From Ruminococcus sp. (GTDB lineage Bacteria; Bacillota; Clostridia; Oscillospirales; Ruminococcaceae): a stretch of DNA of 64,000 nucleotides. Within the stretch, counting starts at the first letter, position 1. Every line of letters starts with the position of its first letter. A model generated the notes under the pieces. That model had not been told where the DNA came from, did not search any database, and saw only the letters and a program-made list of their open reading frames with translations. The position numbers and the translations under genes are program-made. The DNA is taken from NCBI RefSeq assembly GCF_024691275.1, contig NZ_JAILNU010000100.1:1-64000 (forward strand), given 5' to 3'. Of this stretch, positions 8,406 to 16,880 are shown piece after piece.

Positions 8406-8879
8406 ATGAAGGTCGTCAACGTGCTGCTGAGGCTTCTGGCAGCCGATATACTGAGTATGTTCATAAATATGACGCTGGCAGGTTCGAGCAGTACGGCTGT
8501 ACGCGCGGTATGTGCCGTGTGTACGGCAGGGATACTTGTCACAGTATTGGGTGACCATGCAGTAAAAGCTGCACATACCGATCTGAAAGGCAAACAGGGC
8601 AGCGCAGGAATGATACTTGCGGGAGCTTTTGCATCTCTGCCTGCGCTTATAAGCTGGATCATACTGTATGTATCGGCGAACAGCGGCGGATTTGATTATT
8701 ATCGCTGGCATAAGCTGATAAATGCGACGTTTTTGCAGTATTATAACCTCATTGAGCCAGATGCGCTGTCGTCATCGCTTTCCCTGAACGAGCTGCTGAT
8801 GATGCTCCCGACAGCGGCAGTTCCCGCGGCAGCAGTGATAATACCGTACCTGCGCACTAAAAGACGCGGTACATTATAG
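8406..8879 (+). CDS. Small integral membrane protein of unknown function
   Basis: The 157-residue protein has about four hydrophobic segments (ADILSMFINMTLA, AVCAVCTAGILVTVL, ILAGAFASLPALISWIILYV and MMLPTAAVPAAAVIIPYL) and ends in a basic tail. No family motif is recognised. AAGGTGAGG precedes the ATG. It stands alone between the fur hairpin and the promoter of the zinc-ribbon gene. Confidence 0.6.
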   Translation: MKVVNVLLRLLAADILSMFINMTLAGSSSTAVRAVCAVCTAGILVTVLGDHAVKAAHTDLKGKQGSAGMILAGAFASLPALISWIILYVSANSGGFDYYRWHKLINATFLQYYNLIEPDALSSSLSLNELLMMLPTAAVPAAAVIIPYLRTKRRGTL

Positions 8880-8980
8880 ACGGATATACGTTTACCGTTC
8901 AAGGATCGTGCCCGAAAATCGGCGTTTTTATGCAATCTGCTGAAAAAATATGGATTGTCTGAGGGAGTAAACTGTTTTGC

Positions 8981-9010
8981 TTGACATTTTAAGCAAAAAC
9001 ATGATAAAAT
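8981..9010 (+). promoter_or_regulatory. Promoter of the zinc-ribbon membrane protein gene
   Basis: TTGACA at 8981-8986 lies 18 bp from TAAAAT at 9005-9010. Confidence 0.75.
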
Positions 9011-9047
9011 AAAGCTTGATAAACTATTGTTATGGAGGTTTTTAGAT

Positions 9048-9914
9048 ATGGCATTTTGTAGATTCTGCGGAAAGCAGATACCTGAGGGCGGAGTTTGTGA
9101 TTGTCCTGAAGCACAGAAAAAAGCAGCTGAGGAGATCAGCAATGCACCGCAGAGCGCTGAACAGGCTGTTGAAAGTGTAAAGGAAGCTGCTGCTGAGGTA
9201 AAGAACGAAGCAGTACAGGCTGCCGAGACTGTACAGGAAACCGTTAAGGAGACTGCTTCCGAGGTTAAGGAGAACGTTGCTGACAGCGCAAACAAGCCGG
9301 TAAGCGGTGCGGATATCGCAAAGAAGGTCGATGGACTCGCAGGAGAGATCTCGGAGAACCTTCCCGGAAATATGAAGAACAGCAAGAATGCTGTATATAT
9401 CGCAGCCTGCATCGTAGCTGTACTTATCCTTATGCTCCTTATGTGCCTTTTCGGCGGCGGAGCAAAGAGCGCTGTGAAGAAATATGTAAAGGCTGCTTCA
9501 AGCAAGAGCGGCGGAAAGACATATTACTCATACACATATCCTAAACAAGTGATAAAGAAGCTCAAGAAAAAGGACAAGTTCGATGATATGGTCGATGATT
9601 TCAACGAAAAGGTCGAAGACGCTATAGACGATCTTGAGGATAAGGAAACAATGCCTAAGTTCGCAAAGATCGTTTCAAAGTCAAAGCTCAATGATTCCGA
9701 GCTTGACGGAGCTGAGGATTACTTCGAGGGCATATGCGAGATATACGATGTTGATGATGACATTGAGGTATCAAAGGGCTATGAAATGAAGATCAAAACC
9801 AAGTGCAAGGACGAAGACGGCGATACAGAGTATCACAAGACAAAGATATGCGTTGTAAAGATCAAGGGTGACGGCTGGAAGATAATCCCGGCTTCAAAGA
9901 ATTCGCTTGACTGA
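9048..9914 (+). CDS. Zinc-ribbon, single-pass membrane protein with extracytoplasmic domain
   Basis: The 288-residue protein begins with a zinc-ribbon-like CRFCGKQIPEGGVCDC. A long Ala/Glu/Lys helical stretch of repeated VKEAAAEVKNE / VQETVKETASEVKE units follows (about 30-90), then one membrane segment (AVYIAACIVAVLILMLLMCLF near 120-140). The outer domain resembles the lipoprotein at 7275-7820. The layout fits an inside sensor joined to an outside domain, but no function is known. The ATG at 9048 is chosen over the upstream in-frame one because GGAGG (9034-9038) precedes it. Confidence 0.75.
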   Translation: MAFCRFCGKQIPEGGVCDCPEAQKKAAEEISNAPQSAEQAVESVKEAAAEVKNEAVQAAETVQETVKETASEVKENVADSANKPVSGADIAKKVDGLAGEISENLPGNMKNSKNAVYIAACIVAVLILMLLMCLFGGGAKSAVKKYVKAASSKSGGKTYYSYTYPKQVIKKLKKKDKFDDMVDDFNEKVEDAIDDLEDKETMPKFAKIVSKSKLNDSELDGAEDYFEGICEIYDVDDDIEVSKGYEMKIKTKCKDEDGDTEYHKTKICVVKIKGDGWKIIPASKNSLD

Positions 9915-9987
9915 TATGAATGATTAATAGTTTGCATTTTGTCAAGCGTAAATTATAGCAATATTCATATACTAAAATGACGAAAAA

Positions 9988-10029
9988 AGCTTCTGAAGTG
10001 GTAATATTATTACTTCAGAAGCTCTTTTT
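9988..10029 (+). terminator. Rho-independent terminator after the zinc-ribbon gene
   Basis: A 12-bp perfect stem (9988-9999 with 10012-10023) is followed by a T-run at 10025-10029. Confidence 0.92.
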
Positions 10030-10062
10030 GTATATAATTTTTTTATTACACAGCATTAAATA

Positions 10063-10091
10063 TTGACTATTTGTCGGAAATGTGTTAAAAT
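10063..10091 (+). promoter_or_regulatory. Promoter of the AEC transporter gene
   Basis: TTGACT at 10063-10068 lies 17 bp from TAAAAT at 10086-10091. Confidence 0.7.
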
Positions 10092-10169
10092 TATCTGGTT
10101 GCTGTGAAACGAATGACGTAAAAAGATATAATATCTTTTATGTCTAATCCTATTATATCGGAGGATATT

Positions 10170-11099
10170 ATGGCATCAACTATATTGAATCAGACGATCA
10201 TTATGCTTATCCTGATAGGCGTTGGCGTGGTATGTGCCAAAACAAAGCTTATAAGCGAAGCATCAAACAAGGATCTGTCAAAATTCGTGCTTCAGGTAGT
10301 AAATCCAGTAGTTATATTTGTTTCCTATCAGCGTGAATACCGCACAGAGCTTGCAAAGAACCTGCTGCTCACGTTTGTGTTATCTGTGGGAGCAATGGCG
10401 GCGCTTGTTCTGCTGTCGTATGTATTCGTAAGGAAAAAGGAAGGAAAAGAGTTTGAGATAGAACGATTTTCCTCTGTATACTCAAACTGCGGATTTATGG
10501 GGATACCTCTTGTAAATGCCATTTATCACGAAGAAGGCGTCTTTTATCTTACAGCATTCATAACTGTTTTTAATCTTGTAGTATGGACACATGGAGTAAT
10601 ACTCATCTCAGGACAGAAAGATCTCAGACAGGTGGTCAAGGTGTTCTATTCACCGACTATCATCTCGATCCTTCTTGGACTGATCACTTTCTTTGCACAG
10701 GTAAAGCTTCCTGAAACTGCGCTTACAGCACTGGGCTACATCAAGGATATGAATACACCTGTTGCGATGATAGTATCGGGCGTTACTATAGCGGCAACGA
10801 ATGTTCCAAAGCTGCTGAAAAATATCAGGGTGTACTATGTATGTTTTCTGAAATTGCTTGTTATGCCTCTGATATTGGCAGTACCTTTTTCACTTCTGCA
10901 CGGAGTGGACGAGATCGTGAGAATGACTATTCTTATTGCCGCTGCTGCACCTCCTGCTGCCATGTGTACCCTTCTCAGTATACGTTACGGTAAGAATTCA
11001 ATATATTCATCGGAAATATTTACTGCTGGTACTATTTTATCAGTAGGCAGTTTGCCGCTGGTTGTTAAGTTTACGGAATATTTGACAAAAATGTCTTGA
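10170..11099 (+). CDS. AEC-family (auxin efflux carrier) transporter
   Basis: This is an integral membrane carrier of the AEC family, whose bacterial members export organic anions such as malate. The 309-residue protein has about ten hydrophobic helices in two five-helix halves. It shows the family's early NQTIIMLILIGVGVVCAKTKLIS and LSKFVLQVVNPVVIF segments and the YSNCGFMGIPLV motif near residue 115. The start at 10170 is preferred over an upstream in-frame ATG (10140) because GGAGG (10160-10164) sits 5 bases before it. It is monocistronic. Substrate unknown. Confidence 0.9.
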   Translation: MASTILNQTIIMLILIGVGVVCAKTKLISEASNKDLSKFVLQVVNPVVIFVSYQREYRTELAKNLLLTFVLSVGAMAALVLLSYVFVRKKEGKEFEIERFSSVYSNCGFMGIPLVNAIYHEEGVFYLTAFITVFNLVVWTHGVILISGQKDLRQVVKVFYSPTIISILLGLITFFAQVKLPETALTALGYIKDMNTPVAMIVSGVTIAATNVPKLLKNIRVYYVCFLKLLVMPLILAVPFSLLHGVDEIVRMTILIAAAAPPAAMCTLLSIRYGKNSIYSSEIFTAGTILSVGSLPLVVKFTEYLTKMS

Positions 11100-11146
11100 A
11101 AAGTTTGGCAAAAATGCTGATTTTATAAATTTTTGCGCTAAAATGT

Positions 11147-11174
11147 TTGAAATTTAATAATATTGTGTTATAAT
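11147..11174 (+). promoter_or_regulatory. Promoter of the ROK regulator gene
   Basis: TTGAAA at 11147-11152 lies 16 bp from a perfect TATAAT at 11169-11174. It implies a 5' leader of about 155 bases before the ATG at 11336. Confidence 0.65.
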
Positions 11175-11335
11175 ATAATTACATTAATAGAGAATGACTT
11201 TACAATAAAACGTCAAAATTATACAGGCAGTTATCAAATGACTCATATTGCAAAACAGTCCACAGGGGATATGTAGATTGTGCAAACGGAATTCGCGTTC
11301 GACATCTAATCAAGAAGAAATGGAGTTGTTGTTGT

Positions 11336-12556
11336 ATGGAAAAAAGAGGAATCAGTAAGCTTGATCTGAAAAGAAGAAATCGTATGCAGATACTCAGAGT
11401 CATTAGAGAATCTGGCCCTATCTCAAGAGTTGACGTTGCGAGCGCTCTTGAGATCACACGAGCTGCTGTAACGATTATCACAAATGAAATGATCGAGGAA
11501 GGAGTTCTCGTTGAGATCGGAGAAGCACCCGTAAACACCGAGAAACTTCAGAAGGGCAGAAGAAAGATACTTATCGACATCAATGTAAATAGCAGATTTG
11601 CGCTGGGTGCAACTGTTGACGAAAAGGAAGTAAGCATCGGTCTGACCAACCTCAATTCAGAGGTCCTCGATAAGGCAAGCATGGTGATCGACGACAGAAC
11701 CACAAGCAAGGATATTATCAACTACATTATAAAGACCAGCAACGAAATGGTCGAGAACAGCGCACTTACAAAGGATAAGATCCTCGGCCTCGGCGTTGGC
11801 GTAGTACCTTCAATGTGGGGAAAGCTCAAGATATTCTATAAAGACGGAGTACTTGACTTCACTAACTTTATTGATAAGCTCTCAGGCGGTCTCAATTTCG
11901 AGATCCACTGTGGAAATGCTATCGGTCTTATGGCTCTTGCAAGCAATGATTTTAGAACTCAGAACGGCTATCAGACCAATCAGGCATTTATCCACAACGG
12001 TAATCAGGTAAATCTCGCTATCATCAATAAAAACGAGCTTTCAGCTGATTACGTATCCTATACGTCCACTATCGAAAGATATATCGTCTGCCCCAACGGT
12101 AAGTCTTACGAGGGCTATCCTAACGGTTCTGTCAAGGCTGAGCTTTCAAGAACAGCTATGATGAACGCATTCTGTGAGATATACTCCAAGGACAAGACCC
12201 CTGTGCTCTATGAGCTCACAGACGGTGACAAGTCAGCTATCAATACTGACAATGTATTCATGGCTCTTATGAGAGGCGAGGAGCCTGTCAAGAACCTTGT
12301 AGACGACCTTATCGCTAAGTACACTGTACTTATCAATAACCTTTCGATAAGCCATTTTGCGAAGAAGATAGTTCTTCACAACTTCAAGCTCAACGAAAAG
12401 CAGTTTGACTACTGCAAACGTGAGATGATCCGTCTTGTAAGCGAGGAGATCGCTGACAGAGTAGTGCTCAGCAAGCTTGACGGAAAGAACAATTTCCTTG
12501 GCGGCTGTGCTCTTATCATTCAGGATAACTTCTATGTAAGAGGCGGTATGCAGTAA
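11336..12556 (+). CDS. ROK-family transcriptional regulator (NagC/XylR type)
   Basis: The 406-residue protein has an N-terminal winged helix (ILRVIRESGPISRVDVASALEITRAAVTIITNEMIEEGVLVEIG, about 20-65) and a C-terminal ROK-type actin-fold domain (LGATVDEKEVSIGLTNL...LGLGVGVVPS...). Such proteins repress sugar genes until the sugar binds. The usual ROK zinc motif (C-x-C-G-x-x-G-C-x-E) is not seen; the matching area reads IERYIVCPNGKSYEGYPNGS. The nearest sugar gene is xylB 2.2 kb downstream, so a pentose role is possible but unproven. The leader is long, and a strong hairpin follows the gene. Confidence 0.82.
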   Translation: MEKRGISKLDLKRRNRMQILRVIRESGPISRVDVASALEITRAAVTIITNEMIEEGVLVEIGEAPVNTEKLQKGRRKILIDINVNSRFALGATVDEKEVSIGLTNLNSEVLDKASMVIDDRTTSKDIINYIIKTSNEMVENSALTKDKILGLGVGVVPSMWGKLKIFYKDGVLDFTNFIDKLSGGLNFEIHCGNAIGLMALASNDFRTQNGYQTNQAFIHNGNQVNLAIINKNELSADYVSYTSTIERYIVCPNGKSYEGYPNGSVKAELSRTAMMNAFCEIYSKDKTPVLYELTDGDKSAINTDNVFMALMRGEEPVKNLVDDLIAKYTVLINNLSISHFAKKIVLHNFKLNEKQFDYCKREMIRLVSEEIADRVVLSKLDGKNNFLGGCALIIQDNFYVRGGMQ

Positions 12557-12563
12557 AAACTCA

Positions 12564-12600
12564 GAAAGCCTGAGAACTTAATGTTCTCAGGCTTTCTCTT
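12564..12600. terminator. Bidirectional terminator between rok and vanZ
   Basis: A perfect 14-bp stem (12564-12577 with 12583-12596) overlaps the 3' end of vanZ. The stem sequence is nearly the same as in the terminator at 24339-24372. Confidence 0.85.
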
Positions 12601-13093
12601 TGCGCTTGTTTATGATATGCATGACGATATACATTATTATTAAGGAAAAGATCATTCCCAGCACAGCTCCGCCTGTGTCTATCATCATATCCCTGAATTC
12701 GCAGGAGCGTCCCTCAGACATGGTTTGATGCAGCTCATCAGAGAGCGCATAAAGGAAGCCGAACACAACGACGCACAGACTTTTCAGCGAAATGAGCTTC
12801 CTTTTGCCTGCCGTCATGGAAGCACAGAATCCAAGTGCGGTATATATCGTGAAATGCGCAAGCTTTCTCACGATAAATGAGGCTGTGTTCCATATCTCAT
12901 GCTGTCGGTAAAGCGACCTTTTGGAGTAGTCCTTATCAATGATCTTGACTGCAACTTTGGTCATTGAACCGCTGGTTTTAGACGATTCTTCAGCATTTTC
13001 AGCCGAAAGAACGAATATCGCCACCATAACAGCTATCGTCAGGACGAGAAAAATCAACTGTAAGGCTGAAATTTTTGAACTTTTATTTTGCAT
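12587..13093 (-). CDS. VanZ-family membrane protein
   Basis: The 168-residue protein has four hydrophobic segments and the VanZ pattern: an N-terminal helix followed by SAENAEESSKTS, then IVRKLAHFTIYTALGFC, and YALSDELHQTMSEGRSCEFRDMMIDTGGAVLG. VanZ-like proteins are membrane proteins; the founding member raises teicoplanin resistance, but most have no known role. The ATG at 13091-13093 is chosen because AGGGGG precedes it. It converges with the ROK gene on a shared hairpin and has its own promoter. Confidence 0.9.
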   Translation of the reverse strand: MQNKSSKISALQLIFLVLTIAVMVAIFVLSAENAEESSKTSGSMTKVAVKIIDKDYSKRSLYRQHEIWNTASFIVRKLAHFTIYTALGFCASMTAGKRKLISLKSLCVVVFGFLYALSDELHQTMSEGRSCEFRDMMIDTGGAVLGMIFSLIIMYIVMHIINKRKEKA

Positions 13094-13120
13094 TGTTTTC
13101 CCCCTATTCTTACATATTCT

Positions 13121-13149
13121 ATTATACAATTATTGCTCAATTTTGTAAA
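13121..13149 (-). promoter_or_regulatory. Promoter of vanZ
   Basis: On the minus strand TTTACA (13149-13144) lies 17 bp from a perfect TATAAT (13126-13121). Confidence 0.7.
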
Positions 13150-13183
13150 GAGGAATTTTTTTGGGAAAAATTTCAAAAATATC

Positions 13184-13212
13184 TTGTAACCTGAGAATAA
13201 AAATGATATAAT
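13184..13212 (+). promoter_or_regulatory. Promoter of the repeat membrane protein gene
   Basis: TTGTAA at 13184-13189 lies 17 bp from a perfect TATAAT at 13207-13212. It is back-to-back with the vanZ promoter. Confidence 0.7.
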
Positions 13213-13275
13213 ATATTGTGTGTGACTTTATGCCGCATAGCTTTTTACATAGATCAAGATAATTCGGAGGCAATA

Positions 13276-14574
13276 ATGAAGAGTTTTTTAGCAAATGTCT
13301 GGACAAAGAGAGTCGTAGCGACACTTAGTCTTGTTTACACATATTTTGTTTTTAAATTTGCTTATTTTTCAATCTTTTACGATATCCACGTACATCAGCG
13401 GGCTTCACTGTGTCTGGCAATATCGGGTGTATCGCTTGCAGCCCTCATCATCATGCTGTATACGCGAAAACAAATATTCACACGTATAGCAAGCTTTGTG
13501 ATACTTCCTGCGATGCTGCCCGTGGTGCTGCTGTACTTCGGCGAGTGGGGAGCTATACTTCCTATTATTATAGTCGGAATAATCATACTGCTGCTATCGG
13601 GTGCATCTGAAGGCTTGAAGACCGCGATCGCCACTATTATACTTCTCATGTATATATTCGGTGCGCTGGGATATTTTTTGTTCACGTCCTTCTTTGTAAC
13701 ACCTACAAAGGAGAAGGTAATCGAAACAGGTGTTTCACCGTCGGGAACATACAGATACAGGATCGTCAATACAGAGGACAGTTCAAACGGAAGCACAGCA
13801 GTTTATGTTGAGCCGAATACAGCTGATGTCAATTACCAAATGGTATCATTCACCCTCAAGAATATCGAAAGAGTGGTTTACCTTGACAGACCTTCGGACG
13901 ACGAGGTAACTATCGAGTGGACTACACAGTCACGCAAAGAGATAACAGACTACCTTAACTCAATATCAGATCAGGTAGAGCTTTCTATTACCGATGCTGA
14001 GCTTGAACATATCGGCTATACCTATGATAACAAGCTCATGCTCACAACGCTCTCTGCAAGCCGTAAATTTGCTTTGGGTCTTACCGCTTCCGATGTTGAC
14101 CCTGTTCCGCTGGACAGCCTGAATCAGGAACAGCTCGACTTCTTCGGCATCGGCAAGGAGCCTGACGGAAGATACTATATAAAGGATATCTCTGATCGCA
14201 TGAGAGAGGCTCTCGGAGACAAGGCAAACAAGAGAGTTTACTTTAAGGATCTTACCGATAAGGAGTGGAAGGTGTATAATTCCGATCACATTGACGCTCC
14301 TACGGGTATCACTCTTTTCAATGTCAAGAAGTACCACAATATCAGACTTAACACCCTTACCGACGAGCAGCTTGCTTACCTCGGCGTTTCCGAAAGCGGA
14401 GATGTTATGATACTTTCTGCTCTGCGCCACGATAAGCCCGCAGAGGAAGGTGCTGAACCCGGTGAAGATATAATAACAGCTGACAAGAAAATAGTATTCC
14501 GCTACTATGTTGCGGAGATAGATGATTATTACGATGTAAATTCAAGACATTTCTCATTTGATCTTCTTAATTGA
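13276..14574 (+). CDS. Membrane protein with tandem C-terminal repeats, function unknown
   Basis: The 432-residue protein has about five N-terminal hydrophobic segments (to about residue 150), then an extracytoplasmic-looking region. In the C-terminal half a loose unit of about 40 residues seems to recur: LSITDAELEHIGYTYDNKLML, then LDSLNQEQLDFFGIGKEPDGR, then LNTLTDEQLAYLGVSESGDV. The shared core is L-x-x-L-(T/N)-x-(E/D)-(E/Q)-L-x-x-(L/F/I)-G. No known family is recognised. The ATG at 13276 follows CGGAGG. It is monocistronic. Confidence 0.68.
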   Translation: MKSFLANVWTKRVVATLSLVYTYFVFKFAYFSIFYDIHVHQRASLCLAISGVSLAALIIMLYTRKQIFTRIASFVILPAMLPVVLLYFGEWGAILPIIIVGIIILLLSGASEGLKTAIATIILLMYIFGALGYFLFTSFFVTPTKEKVIETGVSPSGTYRYRIVNTEDSSNGSTAVYVEPNTADVNYQMVSFTLKNIERVVYLDRPSDDEVTIEWTTQSRKEITDYLNSISDQVELSITDAELEHIGYTYDNKLMLTTLSASRKFALGLTASDVDPVPLDSLNQEQLDFFGIGKEPDGRYYIKDISDRMREALGDKANKRVYFKDLTDKEWKVYNSDHIDAPTGITLFNVKKYHNIRLNTLTDEQLAYLGVSESGDVMILSALRHDKPAEEGAEPGEDIITADKKIVFRYYVAEIDDYYDVNSRHFSFDLLN

Positions 14575-14593
14575 ATATGATATAACGGCGCTG

Positions 14594-14635
14594 TGGGCAG
14601 ATCTCTCGTAAGTAGTGGTGCTCACAACGCCTTGC
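14594..14635 (+). other. Imperfect stem-loop downstream of the repeat membrane protein gene
   Basis: GGCGCTGTGGGCA can pair with TGCTCACAACGCC about 20 bases later with one mismatch and one G-U pair. Only a weak T-rich tract follows, so it is a poor terminator or part of a leader RNA. Confidence 0.35.
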
Positions 14636-14702
14636 GTTTAATTATATGGTTTGCAAGTCCGCAAAAGAAGCGCAGAATGTAAAAAAATGAGCAAAAAAGG
14701 TC

Positions 14703-14731
14703 TTGCAATACAGACTGATATGAGATATCAT
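14703..14731 (+). promoter_or_regulatory. Weak promoter with operator-like palindrome before xylB
   Basis: TTGCAA at 14703-14708 lies 17 bp from TATCAT at 14726-14731. A palindrome TGATAT-GAG-ATATCA at 14716-14730 covers the spacer end and the -10, the position expected for a repressor site. Confidence 0.4.
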
Positions 14732-14794
14732 GTGTTTAGAGGATCATGATGCAGAGCAGGCACTCTGCAAATATTCATAAAGGAGTTGTAAATT

Positions 14795-16318
14795 ATGGCA
14801 TATTTAATAGGTGTGGACTGCGGTACAAGTGGTACCAAGACAGTTCTTTTTGATGAAAAGGGAAGCGTTATCGCTTCAAAGACTATCGAATATCCGATGT
14901 ATCAGCCTAAAAACGGCTATGCTGAGCAGGAGCCTTCAGACTGGGCAAATGCTATGGTAGAGACTATCAAGGCTGTAATGGCTAAGAGCGGTGTTAAGAA
15001 GGAAGACGTTAAGGGTATCGGCATCTCGGGACAGATGCACGGACTTGTAATGCTGGATAAGGATAATAATGTGCTTCGCCGTTCTATTATCTGGTGTGAC
15101 CAGAGAACAGCTGCTGAGGTCGAGGAAATGAACCGTATCGTCGGCAGAGACAAGCTCGTTGAGATAACTGCTAACCCTGCCCTCACAGGCTGGACAGCTG
15201 CAAAGATACTCTGGGTAAAGAACAACGAGCCTGAGGTATACTCAAAAGTTGCACATATCCTTCTTCCAAAGGACTATCTCAGACTTATCCTTACAGGTGA
15301 GTATGCAACAGAGGTTTCAGATGCTTCAGGTATGCAGCTTCTTGACGTTCCTAACCGCAAGTGGTCTGATGAGCTTCTCAGCGCATTTGAGATCGACAAG
15401 AACTGGCTGGGCAAGGTGCATGAGAGCTGTGAGGTAACAGGTACTCTCACAAAGAAGATGGCTGAGACACTCGGTCTCTGCGAGGGAACTATCGTTGTCG
15501 GCGGCGCAGGAGACAATGCTGCTGCTGCTGTTGGTACAGGCGTTGTCGAGGACGGCAAGGCTTTCACAACTATCGGTACATCGGGCGTTGTTTTCGCTCA
15601 TACATCTAATATATCTATCGACAAGAAGGGCAGAGTACACACTTGCTGTGCTGCTGTTCCGAATACATGGCACGTTATGGGCGTTACTCAGGGTGCAGGT
15701 CTCTCCCTCAAGTGGTTCAGAGACAATTTCTGCATGGCTGAGAAGGAGACTGCAAAGCTCATGGGTGTCGACGAGTACTACCTCATGGATAAGCAGGCTG
15801 AGACAGTTCCTGTAGGAGCAAACAGACTTCTGTATCTCCCGTATCTTATGGGCGAGAGAACTCCGCACCTTGATCCTGACGCAAGAGGAGTATTCTTCGG
15901 ACTTTCAGCTATACACACAAGAAAGGATATGCTCCGTGCTGTTATGGAAGGCGTTACATATTCACTTCGTGACTGTGTTGAGGTATTCCGCGAGATGAAC
16001 GTGAACGTAAGCGATATGATGGCTTGCGGCGGCGGCGGATCATCACCGCTGTGGAGAAGTATGCTTGCCGATCTTTACAACTGCAATGTCAAGACAGTTG
16101 CATCGAAGGAAGGACCTGCTCTCGGTGTTGCTATTCTGGCAAGTGTCGGTGCAGGCATTTACAGCAGCGTATCCGAGGCTTGCAGCGCTATTATCAAGAC
16201 TGATAAGGTACAGGCTCCTAAAGCCGAGAACGTTCCTGAGTACGAGAAGTATTATCAGCTCTACAGAGAGATATACCCTGCTCTCAAGGCTCAGTACGCA
16301 AAGCTTGCTGTACTCTGA
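14795..16318 (+). CDS. xylB: Xylulokinase
   Basis: This FGGY-family kinase phosphorylates D-xylulose with ATP to D-xylulose 5-phosphate, feeding xylose into the pentose phosphate pathway in the cytoplasm. The 507-residue length is usual. It has DCGTSGTKT at the start, ISGQMHGLV near residue 75, WCDQRT near 104, GAGDNAAAAVGTG near 237 (with the catalytic Asp) and GGGGSSPLWRSMLADL near 410. AAAGGAG precedes the ATG. No xylose isomerase gene lies in the window. With the xylan esterase at the window start it fits a hemicellulose user. A GNAT gene follows after 9 bases. Confidence 0.93.
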   Translation: MAYLIGVDCGTSGTKTVLFDEKGSVIASKTIEYPMYQPKNGYAEQEPSDWANAMVETIKAVMAKSGVKKEDVKGIGISGQMHGLVMLDKDNNVLRRSIIWCDQRTAAEVEEMNRIVGRDKLVEITANPALTGWTAAKILWVKNNEPEVYSKVAHILLPKDYLRLILTGEYATEVSDASGMQLLDVPNRKWSDELLSAFEIDKNWLGKVHESCEVTGTLTKKMAETLGLCEGTIVVGGAGDNAAAAVGTGVVEDGKAFTTIGTSGVVFAHTSNISIDKKGRVHTCCAAVPNTWHVMGVTQGAGLSLKWFRDNFCMAEKETAKLMGVDEYYLMDKQAETVPVGANRLLYLPYLMGERTPHLDPDARGVFFGLSAIHTRKDMLRAVMEGVTYSLRDCVEVFREMNVNVSDMMACGGGGSSPLWRSMLADLYNCNVKTVASKEGPALGVAILASVGAGIYSSVSEACSAIIKTDKVQAPKAENVPEYEKYYQLYREIYPALKAQYAKLAVL

Positions 16319-16327
16319 TAATTTATC

Positions 16328-16828
16328 ATGATAGAGACTGAAAGACTATTTATCCGTCCGTTTCGCATAAGCGATGCAGAAGATGCTTTTGAATGGCGCT
16401 CTGATGCAGAAGTCAACAGATTCATGCCATATCCCTGTGATGAAAGCGTTGAGGCTTTGCGTGAAAGGATAGCGGAATGGATCGGGGAAAAAGACAAATA
16501 TGCCATCGTGCTGAAGGATGCTGAAAAGGTGATAGGCGATATCACTCTTGAATTCAGCAAGAAAGACTCTGCGTATGAGATAGGATACAATCTTAACCGC
16601 AGCTTCTGGCGAAAAGGCTATGCAACGGAAGCAGTCCGCGGACTTATTGGCTGGGCATCAGAAGAACTTGGAGCACATGACTTTACGGCTTTTTATGCCA
16701 AAGAAAATGCGGCTTCCGGCAGAGTGCTTGAAAAATGCGGATTTGTTAAGGAGTATACAGGGCAATATTCCCGTGATAACGGAAAAATAGTATTTGAGGC
16801 TCTTTTTGTAAGACTTCATATTGAATAA
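16328..16828 (+). CDS. GNAT-family N-acetyltransferase (RimJ/RimL type)
   Basis: The 166-residue protein has the RimJ/RimL-like opening IETERLFIRPFRISDAEDAF, an acetyl-CoA loop region (YEIGYNLNRSFWRKGYATEAVRGLIGWA, residues about 82-110) and the FYAKENAASGRVLEKCGF motif near 120. It would acetylate an amino group using acetyl-CoA; the acceptor is unknown. It starts 9 bases after xylB and has a weak ribosome site, so it may depend on translation of xylB. A 26-bp palindrome follows the gene. Confidence 0.88.
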   Translation: MIETERLFIRPFRISDAEDAFEWRSDAEVNRFMPYPCDESVEALRERIAEWIGEKDKYAIVLKDAEKVIGDITLEFSKKDSAYEIGYNLNRSFWRKGYATEAVRGLIGWASEELGAHDFTAFYAKENAASGRVLEKCGFVKEYTGQYSRDNGKIVFEALFVRLHIE

Positions 16829-16831
16829 AAA

Positions 16832-16857
16832 CAAAGGCGGACATATGTCCGCCTTTG
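16832..16857. repeat. 26-bp perfect palindrome
   Basis: CAAAGGCGGACAT followed by its exact reverse complement sits between the GNAT stop and the methyltransferase ribosome site. There is no T-run after it. It could form a hairpin in the mRNA or be a protein site. Confidence 0.6.
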
Positions 16858-16880
16858 GAAATTGTGAGGAGGTGAACTGC

